Shown piece by piece: positions 24,397 through 36,606 of a stretch of DNA of 64,000 nucleotides. A program made the translations under genes and the position numbers. Under the pieces are notes generated by a model. The model ran no database searches and was not told the origin of the DNA. It saw only the letters and a program-made list of their open reading frames with translations. This DNA comes from Embiotoca jacksoni (Eukaryota > Chordata > Actinopteri > Embiotocidae): assembly GCA_022577435.1 (NCBI GenBank), contig JAKOON010000011.1, positions 9,654,992-9,718,991 of the forward strand. The letters run 5' to 3'. The stretch's first letter is position 1. Each line of letters starts with the position of its first letter.

Positions 24397-25369
24397 ACTG
24401 GCAGAGTTAATGACCAACTACTACCAAAACTACTGAACTTGTTTTTTGGATGATTTAATAATAGAATATATATCAAATAAGATCCATTAACCATTATCAT
24501 TTTGAATATAGTACTTTCTTTAATCAGTGTTTACCTTTTGAGAAATAATCCAAAAAAGTCACATGTTCTCGTTTCCAGAGGGTACGGTGCTGTTTATTTA
24601 CTGCTTTTAGTTTTTACATGATGCCACACAGTCTTCAGTAGCAGTGAAATATTTTTTCAGGTAAGTTTTCATTTGAAAAGCCGTTGCTTAAAGTCACATA
24701 TTAATCAAAAACAAATAGATTTAGGGATTTTAAAATATTTCGAAATACATAAGGAAAGAAGAAAAATCTTTAACACAAAACATATTTAAAAGCATTACAT
24801 GTTGCAGAGAGTGTACAGTTAAACCCTCATCACTGACACATAAAGTCAACCCTTGGATTATTCACTGTGGTCCTGTGCATCTTTACGTCAGCAGGAGGGG
24901 GAACGAGTATTTCTCTCTCTGAGGAACATAAACTGGGGCACACTAAACGCACCGTCAGGAAAATATTAGATGTCAAACATTTGACATTTAAACTCGAGTC
25001 TCAGCTGGGACAAAAACTAAGGAGGTTTTAAAGCCACATTTCTGGATGACAAAGACGTCTTTTTTTTCTACGGGAAAGGCCACCGAATTAATTGTGCTGA
25101 CAGCAGTTTAAAAGTTTGAAAACAACAGTTTGATAAATGATAGAAAAAAACGACACGAACAACTCCACGGATGAGTTATTACTTCACTACATCTTAAAAT
25201 GACTAATGTGACATCAGGTGACTGTTTAACAGCTCCAGGCTGTAAATTGGTAAGACGTTTTTTTTGTTGTTCATAAATATTAATTAATAACCGTATACTG
25301 CAGAAAATGCTACCACCAATGGTTCATCTGATGGAACATTAAACGTGTTAAAGCATTAAAGCTAGACAT

Positions 25370-25522
25370 CTACTTGGTTTTCTTCTGCTGCTGGAAGAAG
25401 TCATTGCAGGCGACAGTGAGGGCGGCGACCAGCACGACAAACTCATTGAAATCCACCTCGTTGTCTTCGTTAGAGTCCAGGTCGTTCATGATTTTCTCCA
25501 CCAGCATCGGGTCCTTCTGGGA
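25370..25522 (-). CDS. s100z: s100z last coding exon (canonical EF-hand)
   Basis: Begins SQKDPMLVEKIM after the TTCAG acceptor and ends QQQKKTK-TAG. It holds all oxygen-ligand positions of the C-terminal EF-hand. Confidence 0.95.
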   Translation of the reverse strand, partial: SQKDPMLVEKIMNDLDSNEDNEVDFNEFVVLVAALTVACNDFFQQQKKTK

Positions 25523-27147
25523 CTGAACATGGAGCAGACGAGAAATAATCATGTTAATGATCCCTCCTGTGAATTTTAAACCTGCATCGACCCCTCGGAT
25601 CCCCTTTTGGCCAATTAAACAAACCTTCAACGTGCGGTCATAATACGGGAAATATCCGCGCACACATGCTGTGGCCTGATTGTTATTGGAGTTCAGCACT
25701 GACTCGAGGCGAGGGCTGGCGTCTGTGTGCGACACGACTCTGTCCAGCAGAGCGATGTCGCTGCTCGGTGACCCGAGAGCTGCAGCTGATCTCACGGCAC
25801 ATTTACTGCTCCGCTCGTCTCCTCCAGCATCGACCAACAAGACACGGCTTTCCTTTTTTCCAGCCTCCGACCTCACGGGCAGCGCTGATCTTTCCTCATT
25901 AAAGTCAACACCCCCAAACAATGAAGGGGGATTTATTTTAATCAGGAAAGTATGCATTTTTTCAAAAGACTCAAAGCTACATTTAAGCCCTAATTTGGTT
26001 AAAGTTGACAACAGACAGCATCAAGGAATAAATATATGAAAATTCCTGCCATGTTTTATCAGTAAACAATCCCAGAATTCCTCAAAAATACCAAACTTAT
26101 TTACTATTTTGTTTTCAAATCTGACTTTCAACCTTTTCTCCTTTCCTGCAAAACCCTGTCTCACACTCAGACGGCAGCCTCCGTGCATGCATTTCTCACA
26201 CCATAAAGGAACATTTAATATAAATATAGTGTATAATATCTCTAATAATCTGTCCAGCTTTGGTTCTCGGGTGTCAAAAGCATCTGCTGGTGGAAGCTGA
26301 GGCTGACCGTCTCGCTGCCGCTGCGTCTATTCTCAGAGGTGACTGCAGCCCACGGGGATGTGATGACATCATGGGAGTGTCTATATTTGGAGGTGACATG
26401 GGCCACTGATGATGATGATGATGATGATGATGATGAGGATGAGGATGAGGATGAGGATGATGTGTGAGCACCTGAGGCTGCCTGTCCGCATGAGGGAGGA
26501 CAGAGAGAGATAACTGAAGGAGGTTTTCAGACCTCGGCCGTACGTGTTGGTCTCAATCACTGGAAGTCGCTCTGCTATCACACCGACTCAGGAGCACCCA
26601 GACTTATCTCTAATGACCCCATCTATCTCCTCCTCCAAGCTCTTCATTTCACACGGTGCTGCCATGTGAGAGCCACCAGCAGCTACACTTCGACGGCAGG
26701 ATAGCGATCAATGAAAAAACTATTTCCTCCATCAAGGTCAGAAGGCTACATCTTTGGAAACAGCATCATTTAATTAGACTTTTCAGTGGACGAAGCCTCC
26801 TCCGGCGCCGTACAGAGCCTCAAGCAAACTGCAACAATCAGGGTTGGTCATTAAAGATCAGTTCAGGGGACGTGAAGGGTCTGTGGTGAACTAACACTTT
26901 CCCAATAATTAAAACTCACACAGAGGAGGGTGTTTCCTGAAAACTCCCCTACATGACATAACAGCTTTGATTTAAAGTAATCATAATGTGTAAACGTCCA
27001 CGTTACCGTGAGGAAGTCGGTGAGCTCGCTGTTCAACAGTTCCTTCAGCTCGCCCTTGTTCAGTTTGTATTTGTCGCCGTCGTTTCCAGAGTAGTTGTAG
27101 AAAACCGTTATCAGGGCGTCCATCGCACCCTCGAGCTGGCTCGGCAT
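25370..27147 (-). CDS. s100z: s100z: S100 calcium-binding protein Z (coding span, 2 coding exons)
   Basis: Minus-strand join of 27147-27007 and 25522-25370 gives 97 residues (human 99). S100Z is a small dimeric EF-hand Ca2+ sensor. The first exon holds helix 1 and the S100-specific pseudo EF-hand (YSGNDGDKYKLNKGE). The second holds the canonical EF loop DLDSNEDNEVDFNE (about residues 60-73) and the hydrophobic helix 4 FVVLVAALTVACNDFF. These match human S100Z closely (DLDANKDNEVDFNEFVVMVAALTVACND). The intron is 1484 bp in phase 0 (donor GTAACG, acceptor TTCAG). It lies beside crhbp and the PAR2 genes, as in human. The longer open frame reaching 26011 is readthrough into the intron and is not coding. 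Confidence 0.95.
25523..27006 (-). other. s100z intron
   Basis: No exon seen inside. It contains an (ATG)n-type repeat at 26409-26461. Long open frames on both strands are chance or repeat-driven. Confidence 0.8.
26409..26461 (+). repeat. (ATG)n/(GATGAG)n repeat in s100z intron
   Basis: Triplet ATG run changing to a GATGAG hexamer. It creates spurious poly-His/Ile frames on the minus strand. Confidence 0.93.
27007..27147 (-). CDS. s100z: s100z first coding exon
   Basis: Starts MPSQLEGAMDALITVFYNYS (human MPTQLEMAMDTMIRIFHRYS) and ends ELTDFLT at GTAACG. The exon's 5' part (to 27179) is UTR after a TTTCCAG acceptor. Confidence 0.95.
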
Positions 27148-27276
27148 TCTGCTGGGAGGATAAAAGCTCGGGTAGTTTCCTGGAAAACAAATGTTTTACC
27201 TCTTTAATTAACTCTAAACTATAACGTAAATAAGAGGACGAAGCAGAGTAGTTCTGTGTGAGAGAGGAATTCTCAC

Positions 27277-27320
27277 CTGGTTAGAGTCCGTGCAGATGTG
27301 ATGAGAGACGCCGCGGCGAA
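27277..27320 (-). other. s100z: Probable non-coding exon 1 of s100z
   Basis: On the minus strand, GACTCTAACCAG is followed by a GTGAGA donor about 95 bp upstream of the coding exon's acceptor. S100 genes usually have an untranslated first exon. The 5' end is not determinable from sequence, so the upper limit is arbitrary. Confidence 0.4.
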
Positions 27321-29523
27321 GCTTGTTTATTAGGAAGTGGAGAGACGTTGAGTGGGCCGACCTCTATCTTTCTGGCGCTAATTAATTCCACAGGTGAGAC
27401 GCCCATGGTAACCGTCTTCCTTTCCGGGTTTTAATCAGCGGAGTTAAGTGGAAAAACAAAACATGTACCAATGTAACCCTGCAGGCCCCGCGGGGATTCA
27501 CCAGAGCCAGAGGCACGCGTGTTCCTCCACACACGTCTGTAACACTTTATACTTTATACCTGAGGTGACTCCGGCTCTGCGTAATACTGCATCACACACC
27601 TGTCCACCTGATCAGGTGTGTTCACCCTAACACGGGAGAAACAAGGTCAAGCTCGTGAGGGTTGAATCTCTGCGTTCAACGATAACTCAACTTATTGCAG
27701 CTTTTTCATTTTCTCTCTTTTATTTCTTAAAGCATTTATTTGAGTTCGTGAGCCAATAAAGCAAAAAGAATATCATTTTTTTTTTAATTATTATTATGAC
27801 TGTCCTGAGTTTTTTGTCAAATTTTCCAGCTTTCATGTCCTCATGTCCTGAGATTCAGCTCAGGAGAAAATATTATGTGGAAAAAGATGGAGGTGAATAT
27901 GCTCAGGGGACGATGGAGGTTTCTGTTTACTTTAAATGGACAGAAATATTCATTAAAATATTTTCCTTATGTGCTCGGCTGTAACTGATTAACATATTAC
28001 AGTGTTAGCACAGTGGCATAAACTATTTATTAAATATTCATATACACTGCTGATAAGTGTAAAATGGGAGCTGTTTGAATATTAACAGTACATTTACTCA
28101 AAAACAAATTTAAGTTTTCCTCACGTACTTTAGTTATTCTGTGACTTTGTAATCTTGCATACACACAGCTACATTTCACTGGATATTATTGTATTTTTTT
28201 ACTTCACTCCATGTATTTGACATATAAATAAAACTACAATAATAACTGCAAAGTTCTTGCACACTTGAAATAAAAAGGTCTGACTGTTCAAAAATACTAT
28301 TAAGTCTCAGTAAAGAGTATAAAATGTGTATCAGCTCCATCATAGCTGCTTAAAATGCTACATATATGTTAATGTATGTGTAATAATAATCCAATATAAT
28401 ATGTGCTAATCTGGCTTTTACTCCTATATTCTCAGTGCACTTTGCTGATTTGATGAACTTGTGTCCTTGAACCTCAGTAACATTTTGAATTAAAGAACTC
28501 TTCTTTATAATAATGGAGCGTTTTTACATCATATCACCACTTTTACCAAAATACAGCATGTTCTTCTGTCGGACTTGTTCCTGCTCTGATGATTTAATTC
28601 AGACAGGAAGCTTGCTGAGTTCAACATCTACAGTAACATGAACATGAAGCTGCTCGTCCCGATTATCTGGAATTTAGCTCATTTCACTTCAAATTCCTGA
28701 AACTATTTCAAAAAAGGCAAAAAATGATTCATCTGTTTCTTGCACTGCAGGGTTGTTTTTTTTGCTCTCTGGTTTGATCTTTTTTTTATTCTGTATAGTT
28801 TTATGTTTATATCCTGTCTTGTTCAAAGTGCTAAACAATAAACAACGTTTGCCTTAAAGTTACTTTCCTCCACAAATATACATGTTTTTTTTTGTTGCTT
28901 ATTAATAGCTTTGCCAAATCTGTATAAATCCATCTTATTGTAAGTAGGATATTTAGTTCTAGCTGTGGATATAAACATGTTTCTGCCTCCTAGGCTCGGT
29001 GGTTTTAATTCATTTCATTTCATTTTATTTAGGTATAAAAAAAAGAGTTTGTCTTTGCTGTTTCTCTTGTTCCTGTTTTCTCAGTTTCACCTTGTGCTTC
29101 AAACTCGTCACGTTCTCATCGTTGGGTTTATTTTTAGCCTCTGCGGCTCTCGTACTTTGTCATTTAGTGTCCGCCGGTTGCTCTCACACGTGAGCGCCCC
29201 TCCTCTGTCACTGTGTCACTACTGACGGTGGAGAACAACACTCCATTCAGCCCTCAGCCCCTGAAGACAGCACCTGAGGGATGCTGGCTGTCAGCTGCTC
29301 CTCTAACTTTTCTTCCACTCGCTGCCCCAAAGAAAATAACTTTCCATTTGTTAAGGTGATGAAACATTTTCCCTCACAGCTGCAGGTAGTAAATGTTGCA
29401 CAGGAAGTGAAACATCCGACACAAACTGACGCCGCATCAAACGCTCAAGTGTTTTTTTTTTTTTTTTTTTAGATTAGTGAGTTATTTTAGAGATCAGCTT
29501 TGCACAAAATATAATGTTTTTAC

Positions 29524-29885
29524 GGGCGGCACAGTGGTGCAGTGGTTAGCATTGTCGCCTCACAGTAAAAAGGTTCTGGGTTTGAATCTGGGCCTTTCTG
29601 TGTGGAGTTTGCATGTTCTCCCTGTGCCTGCGTGGGTTCTCTCCGGGTACTCCGGCTTCCTCCCACCATCCAAAAAACATGTGTCTCAGGTTAATTGGTG
29701 GTTCTACAAATTGCCCTTAGGTGTGAATGAGAGCGTGAATGGTCTTTGTTTCCGTGTGTCTCTACGTGTTGGCCCTGACTGGCGACTTGTCTAGGTTGTA
29801 CCCTGCCTTCGCCCAAAGTGGGCTGGGATAGGCTCCAGCCCCCCGTGACCCTGTTCAGGATAAAGCGGGTATAGATAATGGACGG
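29524..29885 (+). mobile_element. tRNA-headed SINE with perfect 13-bp target-site duplication
   Basis: The flanks ATAATGTTTTTAC (29511-29523 and 29886-29898) are identical, so both ends are exact. The head carries an A-box-like GGTGCAGTGGTTAGCATTG and a B-box-like GGGTTTGAATCTG. The body includes TGGAGTTTGCATGTTCTCCC and GGGTTCTCTCCGGGTACTCC. The tail GGCTGGGATAGGCTCCAGCC ends in AT-rich GGATA units. This sequence family is very abundant in teleosts. The intact duplication points to retroposition and fairly recent insertion. Confidence 0.85.
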
Positions 29886-32800
29886 ATAATGTTTTTACAT
29901 GTTCAGCAATAGAAAGTAAATTATTTTCCATTGAGTTGTTTTATTAGAATATGAAAAGCCACGGTTCTCTCTCTACATCTTTTATTAGAAAATATTTTTT
30001 TTTCCTTTAATCTTAATGATGCATGTCTATAATCTACTGCACTGAACATCTTTTTTCATGGAAGGATTTACACAAGAAAAAATTTATTTTAATGACCACG
30101 GTGCTCTTCTAATTTAATCATAATTTATTAAACATGACTTTATATACCCTTTGACAAAAACACAAAACATGACTGACACTGGGTTCAAGTGCCATTTAAC
30201 GTGGGTTTTAAAGTCCTGTTTGTGGTCCTATAAGGACAAAAAATAAATAAATAAATAAAAGTGTGTCTGCTTCCTACCTGACAGGTGATGAATCATTTCA
30301 TATCCTCTGGTGAACCATCAGGTCGTGTGCAGCATCTTCAAGGTCACTATGACGACAGAGGAGATGTTGATGATGTTTCAAACCTGTTTGACCTGCAGTC
30401 CTGCAGCACAGAGAAAGTGGTTCAGTTAAGATACTGAACAAGTCTGTTTTATTTCTGCAGTGCCAAATATTAACACGTCATCTCAGGATATTTTACATAG
30501 TAGGACCGAGACCTGACAATATTGACAATATTGTATATAAGATTCATTTTAAGTCAAATTTTTCACCAGTGAAAGTTCTGGTCTGAAGTATTACCGTAGT
30601 TGTCAACCTGTTTGAGTATAGATAGCGATTTAAGGAGGATTTCTCACCGCCTGAACTTCATTGATCATTTTTGTTGCTTTATAGTGATGAATAATAATCA
30701 TAATAATAATAATAAAAGTTTATTTAGACGGCACTTATAAAATAGGCAAATAAAACCAGGCAGAAATATGACAAGAGCAACAATTAAAAATACAATACAT
30801 TGGAAGTCTTAGAGGCAGGAAAAAAGTCAAAAAGTGTGCTTAGAATTAATAAGAAGCTTTTCTAAAGAGATAAGTTTTAAGAAGTGATTTGAAAGATGTC
30901 ACTGATCCGATGATGACGGTTGTTTCTCCGCAGCGGCATCACTCTTTACTTTCTAACTGCAACAGTTTCACATTAGTACAAACCTGTCTTCACTGGCCCA
31001 TAAATGAGATCACATCATTTCCTGGACTCTCTTGTAGCAGAGTTGCGTCTATTTTCTCCCTCACGAGTGAAGCGAGGCTCACACCCCGTCATCGTCTCCT
31101 CAGACACCGAGCGGTGCTCAGTAGTGATGTGGTGAAGCTCCACTTCTCATTGATGTCACCAACACCTTCGGTAACGTCTGTGATTGTTTGTGATTGTCCT
31201 TATTTTTCCCCTCGGACACTTTTTCTTATCATATCTGACAACGTGGCAACAACCAAACTGTATTCCTTGAAAGAGTTCATACTTGTGGGTCAGATGGCGG
31301 TCAGATCTGCTGCCTGAAGCTAACTGTTATTTATATTTTTTTTTTTACTTCTGTGACTTTCACTGTTATTTTTTTTTTTCTGTGTTTGACTTGATATGAA
31401 GGATCCACAGGAAACATTAAGCCTGAGGTTAGAAGAGAATCTCCAGACAACATGCAGCATTCTGCACGTCATCGCTGCATGTTATTGATGAATCACAGAG
31501 CTCTGCAATCACTCAAGTAGCTTTTTTAAAAAAATAAAAAAATAATCACTGTTACTGAATAGGCCACTTTCATTGTCACCAATATATTGTCTGAATTGTG
31601 AAGATAAATATCATAAATCAATTTCACGTGGTGTGGAAACATACATTTTCTTGGCTGCAAATCTGGACTCCAACAACAAAGTTTAACCAGCTCGAGTTTT
31701 CCACAAGTCACAGTGTGCATCATTAGTTAGACGTTGGTTTTATTGACGGGTGTCATCTGTGACCGTTTGATTAAGACTTGACATTTGCTGCCCTCTACTG
31801 GCGGAAATCAGAACGTGTACTGAAAGTGTACTTTATGATTTTGTTAATGCCCTGTGGTAGACCTACATTTACAATAATTTTGCAAAGCACATCCTGTTTC
31901 TATTATACATTCCCATTATATATCATACATTTTATTTATTTTTATATTAAACAGAAAGGACCAGCTCTAGGGACCAAAATAAATTTCTTCCAACAGAATA
32001 TGTGAGGAGCACTAATCCCTAAAAACACTAAACCTTTTAACGTGTAAAAAGGAATTCATGTAGATTAAAAGAGACGAAAAATCATAAATACCTTTTAATA
32101 AGAGGGGTTGTAAAGTTGTCTACTGCGAAGAATCCGATCGATGGCATCCTGTGAGGAAGAGAAAGTCCACGTGATGACTGATTGATCACATGATCTGACA
32201 GATAAAGACGCTTTGAACACATTTTAAAACTTGCAAAGTTAAAAGGAGGCCTCTGAACTTCTTGGATGGATCCTGTATTAAGAGGGAGAGAGTAGATATG
32301 ATAAATGATCAATCAGATGATTCACGTGTTCATGATAAAAGTACCACTGCAGAAACTGTAAAACCAAATTTTAAAAAACTGGTTTCCAAACTCGTTTTTC
32401 AGTTCTAAAACAGCACTGATATGCTTGTAGCCTCATACATAAATAAATCAAACTAAACGCTGCCAGCTAACTCACTAATGTTGATAAATAGTTCACAAAA
32501 TAATTATATTTCTCCAAAAACACAACATTAAAAAAAAAACATCTTTAGCTCTGTGTAAAACATAAAGAGGCTAGATTACTGGCTGCCGGCAAATGTTAAA
32601 CTGCATTTGCATTTAGAGAAGTGGAAAGCAGCTAATTTAGGAGTACAGTTATATTTTACTGTCATGTTATCACCATAATTTAACTAGTTTGTTCACTGCT
32701 CGTGTTTATTTTGCTCAGTTTTATCAACATGACCTTAGAGGGCTCCTGCGGTAGCATGCAGCCTAATGTTAATTATCGTCACCTCTCAATGTTGTTGTTA

Positions 32801-33609
32801 TTATTGTTAGTTTCTTAGCTCACCACAAGTCCTACACTGAGCTCCACTATCGGCGTTGTCTTTCTCCCTCTCCTCATCCTCCTCGCTGAGCCCGCCAGCC
32901 CCTCCGCCATCATGGTCCAACTGCATCATGGGTAAGCGGAGAGCGGAGACAGAAAAGAACAGCATACATCTGAAACGTGCAACTCCAGAGCCAGAAACAC
33001 ATGCAGAAAGGTACCGGGAGAGAGAGAGAGAGAGAGAGAACAAAAAAAGTAAACTACTGAGGAGATATAACGTTTTGTAATTCTGGCATATAAATGTGTG
33101 GAGAGTGAAAGACCTCCCCAGTGCATCATGGGAGGTCTCCTAGCAGGGAGGCGTATAGTGGCAAAATAATGGTTTAGGTTTAGTCACCTAACACAAAATA
33201 TTCGAGATAACAAATTCTTAAAAATTACTGAGTAAATTGAATTAAACTTCATTTGTTTCTTCCAACCTTGATAAGAACTAAATGCACCTCGTGTTGGGAC
33301 GGTATCACGACGGCTTTTCCGAAGTACGTGGTAATAAACTCTTGTAAACAAGATTTCTTTTGATAATGACTGTCTTGACCACATCCAGAGCACATGTTAT
33401 TCAATAAAATGTCATCTTTCTGCACCACAGAAACAAAAGTTGTCGTCTCCAGTTCAGTTTTGATCAATGAAATCTTTTTTTTTTTTTTTTTTTCTGTAAA
33501 TAGACTCAAACCAGCCGAAGCTTTTATTCAGCATCAGAGAGGAAGTGCTTTTGAATGAATGTCTCATTTGACAACTTCTCGATGATTAATTACCCGTTTG
33601 GAGCGCCTG

Positions 33610-33721
<112 letters not shown>

Positions 33722-34183
33722 ATATAACTCACTGTGGTGTGATTCATGTTTTTCTTCAGTTAAAGTTAACAGCTGACATATGAGCCCTCGTTGGGTTGTT
33801 TTTTTTTTTGTTTTTTTGTGACCAAGTGAAGTTCACAGGAAGGCGGAAGCTCTCTCTCCATGATTTGGGACAAAAATGAGCGCTGCTGCGGCCCGACTCC
33901 TGAGTCCTGGCTGCGCTCCTTGTGCCCATGAAAAAGGGCCTTTACAGAGCGCCTTCTTTTAAAATGCAGAGGGTGGTGGGGGGGTGGAGGTGGGGCTTGA
34001 ACATACATAAGAGGCTAAGACAGTCCAGCATTCCAATTTGGCACAACATCATCAGACAATTTTGCGGTTGCTTAACCTATAGGAGGAGGCTGATTGAACC
34101 TCTTTATCTTTTCCTGGGCTCGTTAAGGATTAATCCTCTCGGACCGGCCCTCTTTGGACGAGAGGGCTGCCATCCAGTTAGTG

Positions 34184-35050
34184 ATGAACACAGGCAGGTT
34201 ACTCAGATCTGAGGATGTGGACAACGTGACCGGGGACCGGTCCCAGGACCTGGTCCTGCAGCCCGTTTGGGACTACCTCCTCCAGAACCACCAGGACTTC
34301 CTGCGTAGCCCTCTCTTCCCTGTGGTCCTCTCAGTCACCACCTACTTCTTCCTGGTTGGTCTCTACACTGTGCTGGACCTGCTGGCTCCCACCTGGCCTC
34401 GCATCAACCGGTACCGGCTGCATCCAGACCGACCCGTCACCATGCCCAACATCTGGACCACGCTGGGCGTCACCACCTACAACCACCTGCTCTACATCTT
34501 CCCTGCTGCCGTGGCCCAGTGGCTGTGGAGGCCGCCGACCCCTCTGCCCCGGGAGGCACCCAGCCTCTGGAGCTTCCTCCTGGGCATCCTGGGCTGCCTG
34601 GTGGTCTTCGACTTCCAGTACTACCTGTGGCACCTGCTGCACCACCGGGTTGCCTGGCTGTACCGCACCTTCCACGCCGTGCACCACCAGTACAACCAGC
34701 CGTTCAGCCTGGTCACCCAGTACCTGTCGGGCTGGGAGTTGTTCAGCGTGGGGTTCTGGGCCACGGTCGACCCGATCCTGCTGCAGTGCCACTGCCTCAC
34801 AACGTGGGGCTTCATGGTCTTCAACGTCTACGTGTCCACCGAGGATCACTGCGGCTACGACTTCCCGTGGGCCGTGCACAACCTGGTCCCCTTCGGCCTG
34901 TGGGGCGGCGCTCCGAAGCACGACGCTCACCACCGGCGACCTGGCACCAACTTTGCCCCGTTCTTCTCCCACTGGGACTGGCTGGGTGGCACCGACACCA
35001 CGCCAGCTCCCTGCGGCCAGCCAGACGACACGAGAGGGAGGAAAGACTGA
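34184..35050 (+). CDS. ch25h-like: cholesterol 25-hydroxylase family, single exon
   Basis: 288 residues from ATG 34184; a longer frame from 34154 begins with TTG and is not used. CH25H-type enzymes are ER-membrane di-iron sterol hydroxylases of the fatty-acid-hydroxylase superfamily; CH25H makes 25-hydroxycholesterol, a regulator of sterol synthesis and antiviral defence. All three His clusters are visible: HLLHH (150-154), HAVHH (164-168) and HDAHH (246-250), with EDHCGY around 222. Hydrophobic segments near 43-68, 99-115 and 129-148 fit the membrane helices. The stretches WLYRTFHAVHHQ, TQYLSGWELFSVGFW and NFAPFFSHWD are close to human CH25H. A lack of introns is typical of the family. Fish carry several paralogues (ch25h and ch25hl genes), so I give no exact symbol. 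Unusual: a polar 18-residue tail after GGTDTT. It is absent from this position in human. Confidence 0.9.
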   Translation: MNTGRLLRSEDVDNVTGDRSQDLVLQPVWDYLLQNHQDFLRSPLFPVVLSVTTYFFLVGLYTVLDLLAPTWPRINRYRLHPDRPVTMPNIWTTLGVTTYNHLLYIFPAAVAQWLWRPPTPLPREAPSLWSFLLGILGCLVVFDFQYYLWHLLHHRVAWLYRTFHAVHHQYNQPFSLVTQYLSGWELFSVGFWATVDPILLQCHCLTTWGFMVFNVYVSTEDHCGYDFPWAVHNLVPFGLWGGAPKHDAHHRRPGTNFAPFFSHWDWLGGTDTTPAPCGQPDDTRGRKD

Positions 35051-35450
35051 AGAGCTCCGATGAATCTCTTACTGACTCTCCGTTACTCAGAGCTGCCTCT
35101 TCTGTACCAGCTCTCATCTGGTGTCTTCTCTCCACTCTTTCCTTTCTCTTTGACATCATTCACTCACATTATTTTGGTTTCTTCCACTTCTAACAGAACA
35201 TGGATAATATTCTTTACATTTTAGGAGCTGATAATCACTCTTAACATTGTTCTTACTGTCTGGTAAGTTATCAGAAAATGTTCTAATGTGTGTTTGTGTA
35301 CGATGATAGTATAGTTGATCCTGTACTGTTGTATTATGTACATTTATCTCTTATTCATAGAGATTTTCCATTGATGTGTTGTTGTCCGTCTGCGTGGCAT
35401 TCTCAGGTCAGTTTCTACATGTGTGCAACGTGTTTGGAGCTACCGTGAAA

Positions 35451-35472
35451 AATAAAATGAAGCAAAAATAAA
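35451..35472 (+). terminator. Polyadenylation signals of the ch25h-like gene
   Basis: Two AATAAA hexamers 11 bases apart, about 400 bases after the stop codon. Confidence 0.6.
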
Positions 35473-36040
35473 AGCTCGTACTTTGAGATTTGTTGTGTTG
35501 AACGGCACCGAGCTGCTCTCTGCTGACGGTGGATCAGTGGTGTGATCTGTCAGAGTGATTACACACACGTTAGCACGTACATTCTTTCTCTCGCCCACCC
35601 TCTCACTCGCACACATGAATAGCGGTCTTTTAGCTGCATCCCAGCGATGATGCGTGGCCGCAATACTAATCTACCGTCCTCTGTTCGAAGCTCTCGCTGG
35701 AGGAGTTCTTCATTAAACTCTCCAAAAGAGAATATCCCTGTCACGCATAGTCTTTAAATGTAAAAATAAAACCGTAGTAGTTTTTTTTTTTTTTTTTTAA
35801 TTTTAGGACGTCTGTGTTTTCAGCAGCAGGGATTATAATGTGATAAACTTCTCTAGTACACATTTTATATTTTAGCAAAAATGAAAACGTCAAATCACAT
35901 AGTCGTAGTTATTAAATTATAAAATAAATAAAAAGTCTGCCCACTTTACTTTTGCAGAATGATTAATAGATTATACATACAGTACATATAATATGAACTC
36001 AACTTCAACACAGGAACCAGCAGAGGTCACTGTTCCTACC

Positions 36041-36093
36041 AACACACACACACAGACACACACACACACAGACACACACACACACACACACAC
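36041..36093 (+). repeat. (AC)n microsatellite with AG interruptions
   Basis: AC units broken by two ACAGAC motifs. Confidence 0.93.
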
Positions 36094-36564
36094 CCAGTGT
36101 GATGGAAGACTGCAGTCAGAACTGGTTCAACGGGTTTTTGTTGAATTGCCTGTTGCAACAGGTCACGCTTATTTTAGAAACACCGCATTCAGACTGCACT
36201 GAATAGTTCAACATCTCAGAAACTTCTCACCCAGAGTACAATCAGAAATCCGATCTCACTCAGCTACACATGAAGTTACAGACAGTTAGCTCAGCTTGGC
36301 ACTAAGACTGCAAACAGGGGGAGACAACTAGCTCAGCTCCATGTAAATATAACAGAAGTTTCACACTTTTGACTTTTGGTTGAGGAAGGAATGACATGTT
36401 TTTAATTCGTTTTTCATCGTAATTTCACATTAATGGAGTCTATCTGTCACCTGTATTTTTTATTTTTACGTTATAATTGTACTTATTTAAATGCACATGC
36501 TTGTTTTTCTGTGTATCATATTGAGAACTTGTCTGCATTGTTTTATATTTACATTTTGTTTAGT

Positions 36565-36569
<5 letters not shown>

Positions 36570-36604
<35 letters not shown>
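36570..36604 (+). repeat. Poly-A tract
   Basis: Thirty-five uninterrupted A. Confidence 0.95.

Positions 36605-36606
<2 letters not shown>

Larger units (their letters stand above)
17263..25369. other. Repeat-rich spacer between crhbp and s100z
   Basis: No supportable gene. Contents are two copies of the three-copy dispersed repeat, a LINE fragment (18846-19170), the ~40-bp tandem array (19620-20470), a CA microsatellite (21761-21845), a poly-T tract (23714-23734) and a LINE-like tail (24252-24396). The remainder is anonymous AT-rich sequence. Confidence 0.6.

Noticed and set aside
25523..26011. Extended minus-strand frame upstream of the s100z EF-hand exon
   Set aside because: It runs through a clean acceptor (TTCAG before SQKD). 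The extra residues do not resemble any S100 protein.
34331..34972. Long minus-strand frame over the ch25h-like gene
   Set aside because: Shadow frame of a GC-rich real gene; composition (Val/Gln/Glu-rich) is typical of an antisense artefact.
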